DNA of 14,839 nucleotides from Moorella sp. UBA4076 (lineage in GTDB: Bacteria; Bacillota; DSM-521; Neomoorellales; Neomoorellaceae). Below, in pieces: positions 1-6,790 of this stretch. Below the pieces are notes generated by a model. It made no database searches, was not told the DNA's origin, and saw only the letters and a program-made list of their open reading frames with translations. The translations under genes and the position numbers were made by a program. The stretch spans positions 1 through 14,839 of the forward strand of contig DFYS01000057.1 of the NCBI GenBank assembly GCA_002383405.1. The letters run 5' to 3'. How positions within the stretch are numbered: the first letter of the stretch is position 1; the number at the start of each line of letters is the position of its first letter.

Positions 1-230
1 CGCCGGAACTTAACTTTTGTTATAATTGCAGGAAAGCCATAAGACAGCAAGGCCCGGCCGGAGGGCAGGTTTTATATCGAAGGGCCTGAAAACAGACAGG
101 TGGCAGTCCGGTGAGGGGCCATCCATGGTGGCCGGCGCCACCGGCGAATTATAAAATTAGCGGTATAGAGAGTGGGGAAGGTTCCCAGCCATTTTTTAGG
201 AGGATGTTATTTTGGGAGGAGAAAAAGCGG
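1..230 (+). promoter_or_regulatory. Leader of the HD-GYP regulator gene with -10 box and hairpin
   Basis: A TATAAT hexamer lies at 21-26; its -35 would fall at or before the window edge, so the promoter is only half visible. If it is used, the leader is about 200 nt long. It contains several self-complementary stretches, including GGCCC near 50-55 opposite GGGCC near 81-86, and a perfect six-base-pair hairpin with a CGGC loop at 127-142 (GGTGGC/GCCACC). I compared it by eye with c-di-GMP-I, cobalamin, TPP, Moco and fluoride riboswitch consensus cores and saw no convincing match. A structured leader is supported; a ligand is not. Confidence 0.35.
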
Positions 231-1751
231 GTGGAGAATAGACCCAAAATCCTGATCGTTGACGATGAAAAGATGAACCTGAAGCTAATGGCATCCATGC
301 TGGCACCGCTGCAGCATGAAGTCTTGCTGGCAAATAATGGTGAAGACGCCCTGAATATAGTTGCCCGGGAAAACCCCGACCTTATACTCCTGGATGTAAT
401 GATGCCGCGCCTGGATGGTTTTACCGTCTGCCGGATGCTGAAGAGCGACGAGGCCACTCGCTTGATCCCCATTATCATGGTAACGGCCCTGAACCAGCTG
501 GAAGACCGGGTGCAGGGGCTGGAGGCCGGGGCGGACGACTTTTTGACCAAACCCTTTCATGAATTAGAGCTGACGACCCGGGTGCGCTCCTTACTGCGGG
601 TCAAGCAGTTAAACGACCAGTTGCATTATGCTCACAAACATATCAATTATATAACCCGCCATGTGGAAGGTCTCCTCGGGAGTTTCGACCCCTTGAGTTT
701 TAAACTGGAAACGGTTAATCAGGAATTATGGCAGCAATTACTGGGTTTAAAGGAAAGGGCGCCGGAAGCAGTCCTGACAGCTGCAGCGGACGCGCCGGTG
801 AACTGGCGGGGGTGTTTCTACCGCCGCCAGGGCGGGAGTATCCGGGCTGAGGCCGTGGCCTTCTCTTGGCCGGCCGGTTCTCCTGGTGCGGAGGTCATCC
901 TGGCGGCCCGGGAGGGCGTCTTTGCTAACCGTGAAGATGGGAAGGAAGAAGCCGTCGCTGATTTCTTGGTGTCCAGAATGCCGGCCGGCACCGGTCCCTG
1001 GCGTAATTATGCCGCCTATTATAACTATCCCCTGTTAATAGCAGCCTTTAATTATCCGTGCCGGGTGACGGCCTATGAACTCGATGTTCTACGCAATTTT
1101 CTGACTTACAGCCAGTTTGTGCAACTCGTGGCCGGGCAAATAAAAAGCACAGAGGAGGCTTTTCACTATACCATCAAAGCCCTGGCCCGGGCGGCGGAAG
1201 TCAATGATGATGACACCGGTAACCATATCACCCGCGTGGGGATTTTTGCCCGGGAACTGGCCCAAAACCTCGGCTGTGCCGATTATTTCTGCCGCGAGAT
1301 CGCCCTGGCGGCCCAGATGCATGACGTAGGTAAAGTTCACATCCATCCCGATGTTTTACGGAAACCGGGCCGGCTAAACGCAGTTGAATGGCGATTGATG
1401 CATCAGCACCCGCTCTATGGCACCAGGATTCTGGGGGATGCCCCGCGCTTACAAATGGCGCGGGAAGTCGCCCTGCACCATCATGAAAAATGGGACGGCA
1501 GCGGTTACCCGGCCGGTTTAAAAGGGGAAGATATCTCCCTGGCTGGGAGAATTGTCGCCCTGGCGGATGTTTATGACGCCTTGCGCAATAAACGCAGTTA
1601 TAAGCCCGCCTTTTCCCACCGGGAAGCCTGCGGCATTATCACTGCCGGTGACGGGCGCGTATTACCAGGGCACTTTGACCCCGAGGTTTTAATGACCTTT
1701 CAACGGATTGCCCCCCGCTTTGCCGATATTTATGAGACCCTGAGGGATTAG
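231..1751 (+). CDS. Response regulator with HD-GYP domain (predicted c-di-GMP phosphodiesterase)
   Basis: A two-domain cytoplasmic regulator of about 506 residues. The N-terminal receiver domain (about 5-125) has the acidic pair in ILIVDDE, the phosphoacceptor Asp55 in LLDVMMP and the conserved Lys107 in FLTKPF. A less conserved middle region (about 130-300) follows. The C-terminal HD-GYP domain (about 310-500) has MHDVGK (HD near 364), HHHEKWDGSGYP (GYP near 425) and LADVYDAL, so the metal-binding and GYP residues look intact and c-di-GMP hydrolysis is expected from the family. I chose GTG at 231 because GGGAGGAG at 214-221 is well spaced and the receiver fold starts about six residues later. 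An upstream ATG at 111 would add 40 residues with no domain match, and ATG at 204 abuts its AGGAGG. No histidine kinase is adjacent, so the partner is unknown. It converges with the GGDEF gene. Confidence 0.93.
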   Translation: MENRPKILIVDDEKMNLKLMASMLAPLQHEVLLANNGEDALNIVARENPDLILLDVMMPRLDGFTVCRMLKSDEATRLIPIIMVTALNQLEDRVQGLEAGADDFLTKPFHELELTTRVRSLLRVKQLNDQLHYAHKHINYITRHVEGLLGSFDPLSFKLETVNQELWQQLLGLKERAPEAVLTAAADAPVNWRGCFYRRQGGSIRAEAVAFSWPAGSPGAEVILAAREGVFANREDGKEEAVADFLVSRMPAGTGPWRNYAAYYNYPLLIAAFNYPCRVTAYELDVLRNFLTYSQFVQLVAGQIKSTEEAFHYTIKALARAAEVNDDDTGNHITRVGIFARELAQNLGCADYFCREIALAAQMHDVGKVHIHPDVLRKPGRLNAVEWRLMHQHPLYGTRILGDAPRLQMAREVALHHHEKWDGSGYPAGLKGEDISLAGRIVALADVYDALRNKRSYKPAFSHREACGIITAGDGRVLPGHFDPEVLMTFQRIAPRFADIYETLRD

Positions 1752-1807
1752 AAAAAGATGCCGGCCTTTGCCGCACCCGGTTTTTGCCGTAAAAGACAGC
1801 CAAGATA

Positions 1808-2680
1808 CTACATACCTAAAGCTTCTTTAAATTCAATTGCCTCTACAACCACTACGGGTTTATTCAGGTTTTTGGCTCTGGTTGAAGCCAGGCTGGCCAT
1901 ATTGATCAAGTTTTTGACAATATAACCACTGTCTTCATCGGCAGCGCGTATTATAGCGCGACGCCCCCCGGCCACCCCGGCAGAAATAGTGACCTTTATT
2001 TTACCAGGCCAATTTTCATTGGCAATAGACTGGACCATTTGCAGGGCAAGTTTTTCGGCTTCGGCTAGCGTTCTAGTGGTAACGAGGGCGAATTCGTCTC
2101 CTGCATAACGACACGAAGTTTCTTTGTTCATGTCAATTAAATTATTTAAGATTAAAGCAGTCTGGCGCAGGACATTGTCGCCGTAGATATGGCCGTACTC
2201 TTTATTAATCAAGCCGAAGTTATCCAGATCCAGGAAGACTACTGCAATTTCCCGGCCTTCTTTTAGTAGTTCCAGGGCTTTTTCATAAAATATTTCGGCT
2301 TTATTTAACCCCGTGAGGCTATCGGTGTATCTGCCTATTTCTGCCATAATATGGGCATAGGTAACGATGCCAATGACATCTTTTTCTCTGGCAACTACCA
2401 GCCGTTCGATTTTATATTTTGCCATTAATTTTTGCGCTTCTGTGAGGGAAACTGTGGGCGGTATGGTGATCACTTCGCGGGTCATAGCATCAGCAACCAG
2501 CCGGTTGGGGTGCGATCTTCTTATATCTCTGGAAGTGATGATGCCTACCAGTTTCCCCTTTTCTACTACCGGCAGGCTGCCTATCCTATAACATTCCATG
2601 ATGAGTGCCGCCCGGCCGACACTGGCCAGGGGTTCGATGGTATAAAGCTGGTGGTTTATCAGGCCTTCTATCGTGGGCAC
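1808..2680 (-). CDS. CBS-CBS-GGDEF protein (predicted diguanylate cyclase)
   Basis: A 290-residue protein with a pair of CBS domains (about 1-57 with GIITSRDI, and 63-115 with GIVTYAHI), then a GGDEF domain (about 119-285) opening with YTDSLTGL. CBS pairs usually bind adenine nucleotides, so the likely role is nucleotide-gated c-di-GMP synthesis. The signature reads RYAGDEF (Ala193 for the first Gly), a variant found in some active cyclases. The metal/substrate helix, DLDNFGLINKEYGHIYGD, departs from the usual DxDxFKxxND. No inhibitory RxxD I-site is visible in the usual place before the signature (MNKE there). It starts with GTG, sharing a base with the stop of the upstream gene (TAGTG), so translational coupling is likely. 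Activity is probable but not certain; it could be a nucleotide-sensing degenerate GGDEF protein. Confidence 0.88.
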   Translation of the reverse strand: MPTIEGLINHQLYTIEPLASVGRAALIMECYRIGSLPVVEKGKLVGIITSRDIRRSHPNRLVADAMTREVITIPPTVSLTEAQKLMAKYKIERLVVAREKDVIGIVTYAHIMAEIGRYTDSLTGLNKAEIFYEKALELLKEGREIAVVFLDLDNFGLINKEYGHIYGDNVLRQTALILNNLIDMNKETSCRYAGDEFALVTTRTLAEAEKLALQMVQSIANENWPGKIKVTISAGVAGGRRAIIRAADEDSGYIVKNLINMASLASTRAKNLNKPVVVVEAIEFKEALGM

Positions 2681-3045
2681 TACAAATCCACCGTCCTGCT
2701 GATCTGGATGGTAATATTGATCTGGGCCTTAACCACCATGTTGTTGTCGGCGATGCGGTTTCCTTCATCGATTACAACCGGCAATAGCTTTTCTTTGGGC
2801 AGGAGTCTTAAAAGAGATTTTTTTACTACCACAGCTTCAAAAATTTCATGGTTGAGGCGGACTATCTCATATTGTTCCGGCGAAACCGCATCTACCATTC
2901 GCCTGACGGCTTCAGGACCGATAGGGGCTCTTTTGCCGACTAGCAAGATGTCCTGCATGGGCGGGATCTCAAATTCCGATAATTTAATCGTGATGTCGGC
3001 TTTACGCTGGGGTTCCGATGAATGAGAAGTTTCCTGGGGTAACAA
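2680..3045 (-). CDS. Hypothetical protein, first gene of the CBS-GGDEF operon
   Basis: About 121 residues, family not recognised. I chose TTG at 3045 because GGAGG at 3056-3060 is a strong, well-spaced ribosome-binding site. The open frame extends to 3273, but the promoter -10 lies inside that extension. The N-terminus is polar (ETSHSSEPQRK), followed by a body with alternating hydrophobic residues (ADITIKLSEFEIPP, PVVIDEGNRI, and VVKAQINITIQI at the end), suggesting an alpha/beta or beta-rich soluble domain. No signal peptide or membrane helix is seen. It overlaps the CBS-GGDEF start by one base, so the two are probably co-translated and may act together in signalling. Function unknown. Confidence 0.7.
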   Translation of the reverse strand: MLPQETSHSSEPQRKADITIKLSEFEIPPMQDILLVGKRAPIGPEAVRRMVDAVSPEQYEIVRLNHEIFEAVVVKKSLLRLLPKEKLLPVVIDEGNRIADNNMVVKAQINITIQISRTVDL

Positions 3046-3085
3046 AAAACGATGCCCTCCTTTCCTGTTTGCAAACACATCATCT

Positions 3086-3114
3086 ATTATATCTCTTTTT
3101 ACTAGATTTGCCCA
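3086..3114 (-). promoter_or_regulatory. Promoter of the hypothetical/CBS-GGDEF operon
   Basis: On the minus strand, TGGGCA (3114-3109) is followed after exactly 17 nt by a perfect TATAAT (3091-3086). It lies about 40 nt upstream of the TTG start at 3045, with the ribosome-binding site in between. The -35 matches four of six consensus bases. It is a good sigma-A-type candidate. Confidence 0.6.
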
Positions 3115-3123
3115 TAGATTTTT

Positions 3124-3309
3124 ATGATTTATCATTTTGCGCAGCTGGTGGCCCGCCGTGTTCCTTACGTCAAAATCGCGAAGCAGTTTAACATTTCCGT
3201 CGGCAGGCTCAAGAACATCATGCTGGAAATTTACGAAAAGCTGTGCATCTCCAGCCGGGACGAGCTGGCGCAATACGTTTTAATCTCAAATAAAGGAGCC
3301 CGGCCATGA
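3124..3309 (+). pseudogene. Truncated LuxR-type helix-turn-helix fragment
   Basis: The 61-residue frame matches the second half of a LuxR/GerE DNA-binding domain: YVKIAKQFNISVGRLKNIM, then IYEKLCISSRDELAQYVL, corresponding to the usual pattern of IAKxLxIS, VKNHxxxIYxKL and SRxELVxY. The first helix of the domain and all N-terminal sensory or receiver sequence are missing. An in-frame TAG lies at 3115-3117, just before the ATG, and no ribosome-binding site precedes it. It is best read as the 3' remnant of a regulator gene cut by deletion or insertion. Its stop overlaps the next start (ATGA), suggesting the two were an operon before decay. Confidence 0.65.
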
Positions 3310-3485
3310 ACAGGGAACTCGCAGTTTATCTGCACCTGCAGGCCGTGCTTGCCGTTGCCTTCAATTTCTTAATCAACGGCCTGATATATCGCGCTCAAAA
3401 ACGAGTTTGCCACAATACGGGGCGCTTTTGCGACCTGCGCGGTACTTTACGCCGGCAGGTGCGGGGACGGGTCAATTGCGCTTAA
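3306..3485 (+). CDS. Small single-helix membrane peptide, possibly a truncated gene
   Basis: A 59-residue frame with a good ribosome-binding site (AAAGGAG at 3292-3298) and an ATG overlapping the stop of the LuxR fragment. Residues about 5-28 (ELAVYLHLQAVLAVAFNFLI) form one hydrophobic helix. The remainder is Arg- and Cys-rich (RGTLRRQVRGRVNCA) and does not look like a natural tail of a membrane protein, so the gene may have lost its original 3' end by frameshift or deletion. It resembles the N-terminus of small multi-helix membrane proteins. Whether it is expressed is unclear, because no promoter is evident for the pair. Confidence 0.4.
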   Translation: MNRELAVYLHLQAVLAVAFNFLINGLIYRAQKRVCHNTGRFCDLRGTLRRQVRGRVNCA

Positions 3486-3510
3486 TAATCGTCGTTCAAA
3501 CGACTATTAA
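3482..3510. repeat. Short inverted repeat after the decayed locus
   Basis: TTAATA-atc-GTCG is opposed by CGAC-TATTAA across a six-base loop, giving a ten-base-pair stem with a three-base bulge; alternatively GTCGT/ACGAC pairs across a tetraloop. Only a short A/T tract follows, so it could be a weak terminator or an operator upstream of the radical SAM promoter. The role is not determined. Confidence 0.35.
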
Positions 3511-3586
3511 AAAGCAGTCACTTTACATGCTGAGAATGGCGTCAGCACAGGTTATGTCCAAAGCTGCTATTTTTTTCGCTAATAAA

Positions 3587-3621
3587 TTGACATATGTCCA
3601 CATAAATTCTATACTAGAATT
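3587..3621 (+). promoter_or_regulatory. Near-consensus promoter of the radical SAM gene with overlapping palindromes
   Basis: TTGACA (3587-3592), a 17-nt spacer and TATACT (3610-3615) make a near-perfect sigma-A promoter about 46 nt before the ATG at 3661. A 10-base palindrome GACATATGTC (3589-3598) overlaps the -35. A second perfect inverted repeat AATTCTA-TAC-TAGAATT (3605-3621) is centred on the -10. TATGTCCA also occurs at 3553-3560 and 3593-3600. These symmetric sequences over the core elements look like repressor operators, but no cognate regulator is identified. Confidence 0.75.
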
Positions 3622-3660
3622 GGCTTCCTGCTTATCGTCTATTATTCGGAGGTAACAATA

Positions 3661-4755
3661 ATGGACTGGCGGAATATCACTATGCCCTGGCGCAAGCTGT
3701 TTCAACCCCGGCGCCGCTTTCCAGTGGTGCAATTGGAGGTTACCAGCCGCTGCCAGCTTGGCTGCCGCTACTGCCCCCATACCATTTTGAAAGAAGGCGG
3801 CGAAGGCTGGTATAATACCGATCTGCCGTGGGAGGTATTTGAGCGTTATTTAGCCCCCTACCTGCCGCAAATCGGTTTGATCTACTTCCAGGGATGGGGC
3901 GAACCCTTGCTCCACCCCCGGTTGCTGGATATGATCGAGCTGGCTAAAGCCAAAGGTTGCCGTGTCGGTTTTACCACTAACGGCATTCTCCTGGGCCCGG
4001 GACTGATGGAACGGCTGGTGGAGTTCCCGTGTGACATCCTGGGTTTATCCGTCGCCGGAGGTACTCCGGCTACCCACGCCTCCTTGCGGGCTGGCTCCAA
4101 CCTCAAGCGTTTGCTCGCTAATATCAACCGTCTGGCCGAAATTAAAGCCCGGTATAGCAGCCCCCTGCCTAAAATTCATTGTTCTTACCTGATGACCCGT
4201 TCCAACCTGGCGGAACTGCCGGCATTTTTAGAGCAGGCTGCCGCTGCCGGCGTTGATGAAGTGGTAACCATCAACCTGGATCTCACCCTCACGCCGGAGA
4301 TGGAAGCCCTGCGGGCCTTTGCCTGCCCGGGAGAGGAGTATGAGGAACAGCAGGCGCAGCTTCAGGCAGCTGAAGGACGCGCCGCGGCCCTGGGTATCCC
4401 CCTGCGGACTTACCCTTTACAATTTAACCCCAGGGTAATGGTCTGTGACGCCCTGCCGTTGAAGCATATTTTTATCAACAGCCGCGGCGAAGTAGCCCCC
4501 TGCGTATATCTGGGCCTACCCTTTGCGGGTCCTATTCCCCGTTTTTTCTGTAATCAGCAGGAACCAGTGACCCCATTTAATTACGGGAATGTTACTGCCG
4601 GCCTGGCCAGTGTAGTGCGAAATAAAGCAGCCCGCGGTTTCCGCCAGTACTTTCAACACCGCCTTGAATTAACTAATCCCTTCCTGCTGGCGAATCCTGA
4701 GGTACCCCTGCCCCCACCGCCCTGCCGCAGCTGTTATAAACTTTACGGTCTGTGA
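3661..4755 (+). CDS. Radical SAM protein with Cys-rich SPASM-like C-terminus
   Basis: A 364-residue cytoplasmic enzyme. The CxxxCxxC site (Cys31, Cys35, Cys38 in RCQLGCRYCPH) binds the 4Fe-4S cluster that cleaves S-adenosylmethionine; GWGEPLLHP (78-86) is the usual GE-type SAM motif, and the fold continues with GFTTNG. The C-terminal third has five further cysteines (262, 281, 297, 355, 358), including the pattern INSRGEVAPC and a terminal PPCRSCY, consistent with a SPASM/twitch-type auxiliary cluster. This architecture occurs in peptide-modifying enzymes and in cofactor or sugar maturases. No precursor peptide or pathway partner is adjacent, so the substrate is unknown. Start ATG with GGAGG at 3648-3652. 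It is monocistronic, with its own promoter. Confidence 0.88.
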   Translation: MDWRNITMPWRKLFQPRRRFPVVQLEVTSRCQLGCRYCPHTILKEGGEGWYNTDLPWEVFERYLAPYLPQIGLIYFQGWGEPLLHPRLLDMIELAKAKGCRVGFTTNGILLGPGLMERLVEFPCDILGLSVAGGTPATHASLRAGSNLKRLLANINRLAEIKARYSSPLPKIHCSYLMTRSNLAELPAFLEQAAAAGVDEVVTINLDLTLTPEMEALRAFACPGEEYEEQQAQLQAAEGRAAALGIPLRTYPLQFNPRVMVCDALPLKHIFINSRGEVAPCVYLGLPFAGPIPRFFCNQQEPVTPFNYGNVTAGLASVVRNKAARGFRQYFQHRLELTNPFLLANPEVPLPPPPCRSCYKLYGL

Positions 4756-4791
4756 GTAGCAGAGCGCTGGTGGCGCCGTACTTTTTTAGTT

Positions 4792-4840
4792 CTTGCGCTA
4801 TTCTCGCCTTACGGTAGCCTGCAGGCTAAGGCGTCGCAAG
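4792..4840. terminator. Long stem-loop between convergent genes, possible bidirectional terminator
   Basis: An outer stem CTTGCG (4792-4797)/CGCAAG (4835-4840) encloses CGCCTTA (4805-4811)/TAAGGCG (4827-4833). The loop contains the palindrome GCCTGCAGGC. GGTTTT follows on the plus strand. A separate GC-rich stretch at 4763-4777 followed by six T at 4782-4787 may be the real terminator of the radical SAM gene. Position between two convergent genes supports a termination role; the T tracts are short. Confidence 0.45.
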
Positions 4841-4844
4841 GGTT

Positions 4845-6566
4845 TTAGGCATGCTCGCCGCAAAGGTAGTCCATGAACTGCCGGGCGGTGCGGCCGGAGG
4901 CGCCGTTCTGGTAGAGGGCCCACTGCAGGGCGCGGCGGCGCAGCTCGCCGGGTTCCAGCTCCAGGCCGGCCTGGCGGGCCAGCTCATGGACGATCGTCAG
5001 GTATTGCTCCTGGTCGGGGCTGGGGAAGATGACAGTCAGGCCAAACCTCTCCGCCAGGGAGAGTTTCTCCTGGACGGTATCCTGCAAGCGTACGTCACCC
5101 CCGGCGGTAACGGCGGGGTTGAAGCTGCGGTCGGCGAAGGACTCCTTCACCAGGTGGCGGCGGTTGGAGGTGGCGTAGACCAGGACGTTGGCCGGCCGTA
5201 CCTGGAGGCTGCCTTCCAGCAAACCCTTCAGTTCCTTATACTCTACCTCGTCCTCTTCAAAGGAAAGGTCGTCGATGAAGATGATAAACTTCTGCGGCCG
5301 GGGGGCAAGGATTTTTAATATCTCCTGGTAATCGCTTAAAAGACGCTTGGGCAGCTCGACGAGGCGCAGGCCCCGGCTGCCGCAGGCGGGCAGCAAGGCC
5401 TTCACCGTCGACGACTTGCCGGTGCCGCGGGCGCCGTAAAGGAGGATGTTGACAGCCGGCAGGCCGCGCAGGAATTTTTCCGTATTGCGAACGACCTCCT
5501 GGCGTTCGGCCTCGTAACCGATGAGGTTGGCGAAGGTGATGGGGTCGGGGTCGGCAATGCCGGCCAGCCGGCCACCGGCCGGTCCGCGCTCCCAGCGGAA
5601 GGCCCAAAAACTACCGAGGATACCGGCGCCATAGGCATGGTAGTAATCGGCCAGGAGATTCAGGCCCTCCCGGCCCCAGTCGGCAGTGGCCAGGAGTTGT
5701 TTTTTTAACTCGCGACGGGCGACAGCCGGCGGTTGCAGGGTGCTGGGCGAGGGTCCCCGGAACGCCCCTCCTGCCGCTTTTGACTCCCGTACAGGGGCCG
5801 GGGCAAAGGGAGCCGGGTCGTGGGGCGGGGCGGAAAAAGCAGTACAAACGGGGTCGAGGGGCTGCAGCTGGGTCCAGTCGGGGATAGTAGCAGTTGCCAG
5901 GATGGCACCTGGGAGCCTGACGTTGGCGTAAGGAAGGTTTTCCATGGCGGGAAGGTTTCCTGCGGCGGAAGAGTTTTCTATGGTGTTTCTCGCCTCGGGC
6001 ATCGTGCTCCCGGATGCCGTGGTGTCCTGGGATAACAGGGCTAGTGACAGAGACTTTTCTCCAGACGCACCAGCGCCGCCTGCCATAGCCGGCTGGCTAT
6101 CCCTTTGTCCGGGGTCGCTGGCCAGCGCAATATTGCTGGTTAGAACATCCCGAGCGGCGGCATAGGCAGGCGCGGCCAGGCCGGCCAGGGCCTGCAGGTC
6201 GGTCAGGTCCTGGCGGGCGGCTGCCTGCAGGGCGGCGCCCATGCTGCCGGCCCCCCTTTGTTCGGCCTTCAGGGTGAAGGTGTTCTCAGCGGCCAGCAGG
6301 TGGTCGAGGAGATAACTCTGCCAGGGGTCGCCGCTAAGGGGCTCCTGGCTGAGTTCTGTCGCTCCTGCCAGCAGGTGGAAGAAGCGCCGGCAGGCGGTGT
6401 CCAGCTCCTGGACCGTATTGGGTTGCTGTTGATCGGGTTTCATATTGCCCAAGAGCCGGCAAACCTCCAGGAAGGCGGCCACCACCGGGTCGGATAGGAG
6501 ATCATTATAAATGAGAAGCCTGGTGTTGCGCTGGTATACTGCAGCGAAGACGGCTGGATTGATCAT
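4845..6566 (-). CDS. DUF815-family AAA+ ATPase with long low-complexity linker
   Basis: A 573-residue protein. The C-terminal half is a AAA+ module of the DUF815 (COG2607) type: GYEAERQEVVRNTEKFL, Walker A GARGTGKSS (Lys384), Walker B IIFIDDLSFEE, a sensor-like VYATSNRRHLVKE, then GLTVIFPSPDQEQYL and a helical lid. The N-terminal ~145 residues are helical with no domain I recognise. Residues about 145-275 are rich in Ala, Ser, Pro and Gly and look disordered. I chose ATG at 6566 because it has GGAGG nine bases upstream; the open frame continues to 6635 without support. The family is widespread in Firmicutes and of unknown function, and is presumed to remodel a protein or nucleoprotein partner. 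It is monocistronic and divergent from znuA. Confidence 0.85.
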   Translation of the reverse strand: MINPAVFAAVYQRNTRLLIYNDLLSDPVVAAFLEVCRLLGNMKPDQQQPNTVQELDTACRRFFHLLAGATELSQEPLSGDPWQSYLLDHLLAAENTFTLKAEQRGAGSMGAALQAAARQDLTDLQALAGLAAPAYAAARDVLTSNIALASDPGQRDSQPAMAGGAGASGEKSLSLALLSQDTTASGSTMPEARNTIENSSAAGNLPAMENLPYANVRLPGAILATATIPDWTQLQPLDPVCTAFSAPPHDPAPFAPAPVRESKAAGGAFRGPSPSTLQPPAVARRELKKQLLATADWGREGLNLLADYYHAYGAGILGSFWAFRWERGPAGGRLAGIADPDPITFANLIGYEAERQEVVRNTEKFLRGLPAVNILLYGARGTGKSSTVKALLPACGSRGLRLVELPKRLLSDYQEILKILAPRPQKFIIFIDDLSFEEDEVEYKELKGLLEGSLQVRPANVLVYATSNRRHLVKESFADRSFNPAVTAGGDVRLQDTVQEKLSLAERFGLTVIFPSPDQEQYLTIVHELARQAGLELEPGELRRRALQWALYQNGASGRTARQFMDYLCGEHA

Positions 6567-6718
6567 TACTACAGACCTCCGTAAATAACTGTTGAGTAAT
6601 ATTAGACTACATCCGGCGCAGGAAGACAAGATCATAATTTGGAATGCTAATCCCGACCCTTCTCTTGACAGGCACCTCGGGCGTGCCGTGTATTTTGCGG
6701 ACTATCTACTGGTATTTC

Positions 6719-6747
6719 TTGACTTACCGGGGCATAGACTATATAAT
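6719..6747 (+). promoter_or_regulatory. znuA promoter
   Basis: TTGACT (6719-6724), 17 nt, then a perfect TATAAT (6742-6747), about 44 nt upstream of the znuA ATG. A weaker TTGACA at 6665-6670 also occurs; its 17-nt spacer is a GGCAC/GTGCC hairpin but the -10 position (GTGTAT) is poor. Confidence 0.78.
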
Positions 6748-6749
6748 AG

Positions 6750-6771
6750 GAGCAAATGCAAACTATTTGCA
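6750..6771. promoter_or_regulatory. Candidate metalloregulator (Zur) operator in the znuA leader
   Basis: Two nested inverted repeats sit immediately after the -10: GCAAAT-N7-ATTTGC (6752-6770) and TGCAAA-CTA-TTTGCA (6757-6771). A repressor bound here would block initiation. The neighbouring zur gene makes Zur the natural candidate. The sequence is not the classical Bacillus Zur box, so the assignment is an inference from position and symmetry. Confidence 0.5.
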
Positions 6772-6790
6772 ACAAGGAGGAGGACATCCG

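Noticed and set aside
1..200. Possible c-di-GMP or cobalamin riboswitch in the HD-GYP leader
   Set aside because: The conserved cores of these classes could not be found; only generic hairpins were visible.
3046..3273. Longer N-terminus for the hypothetical protein starting at 3273
   Set aside because: It covers the -10 and -35 of the operon and overlaps the antisense LuxR fragment; TTG 3045 has the good ribosome-binding site.
4851..5318. 155-residue plus-strand frame inside the AAA+ gene
   Set aside because: Antisense shadow of a GC-rich coding region, with no motif or ribosome-binding site.
6644..6790. Longer znuA start at 6644
   Set aside because: It runs through the promoter and has no signal peptide at its start; ATG 6791 has a strong ribosome-binding site and the lipoprotein signal.
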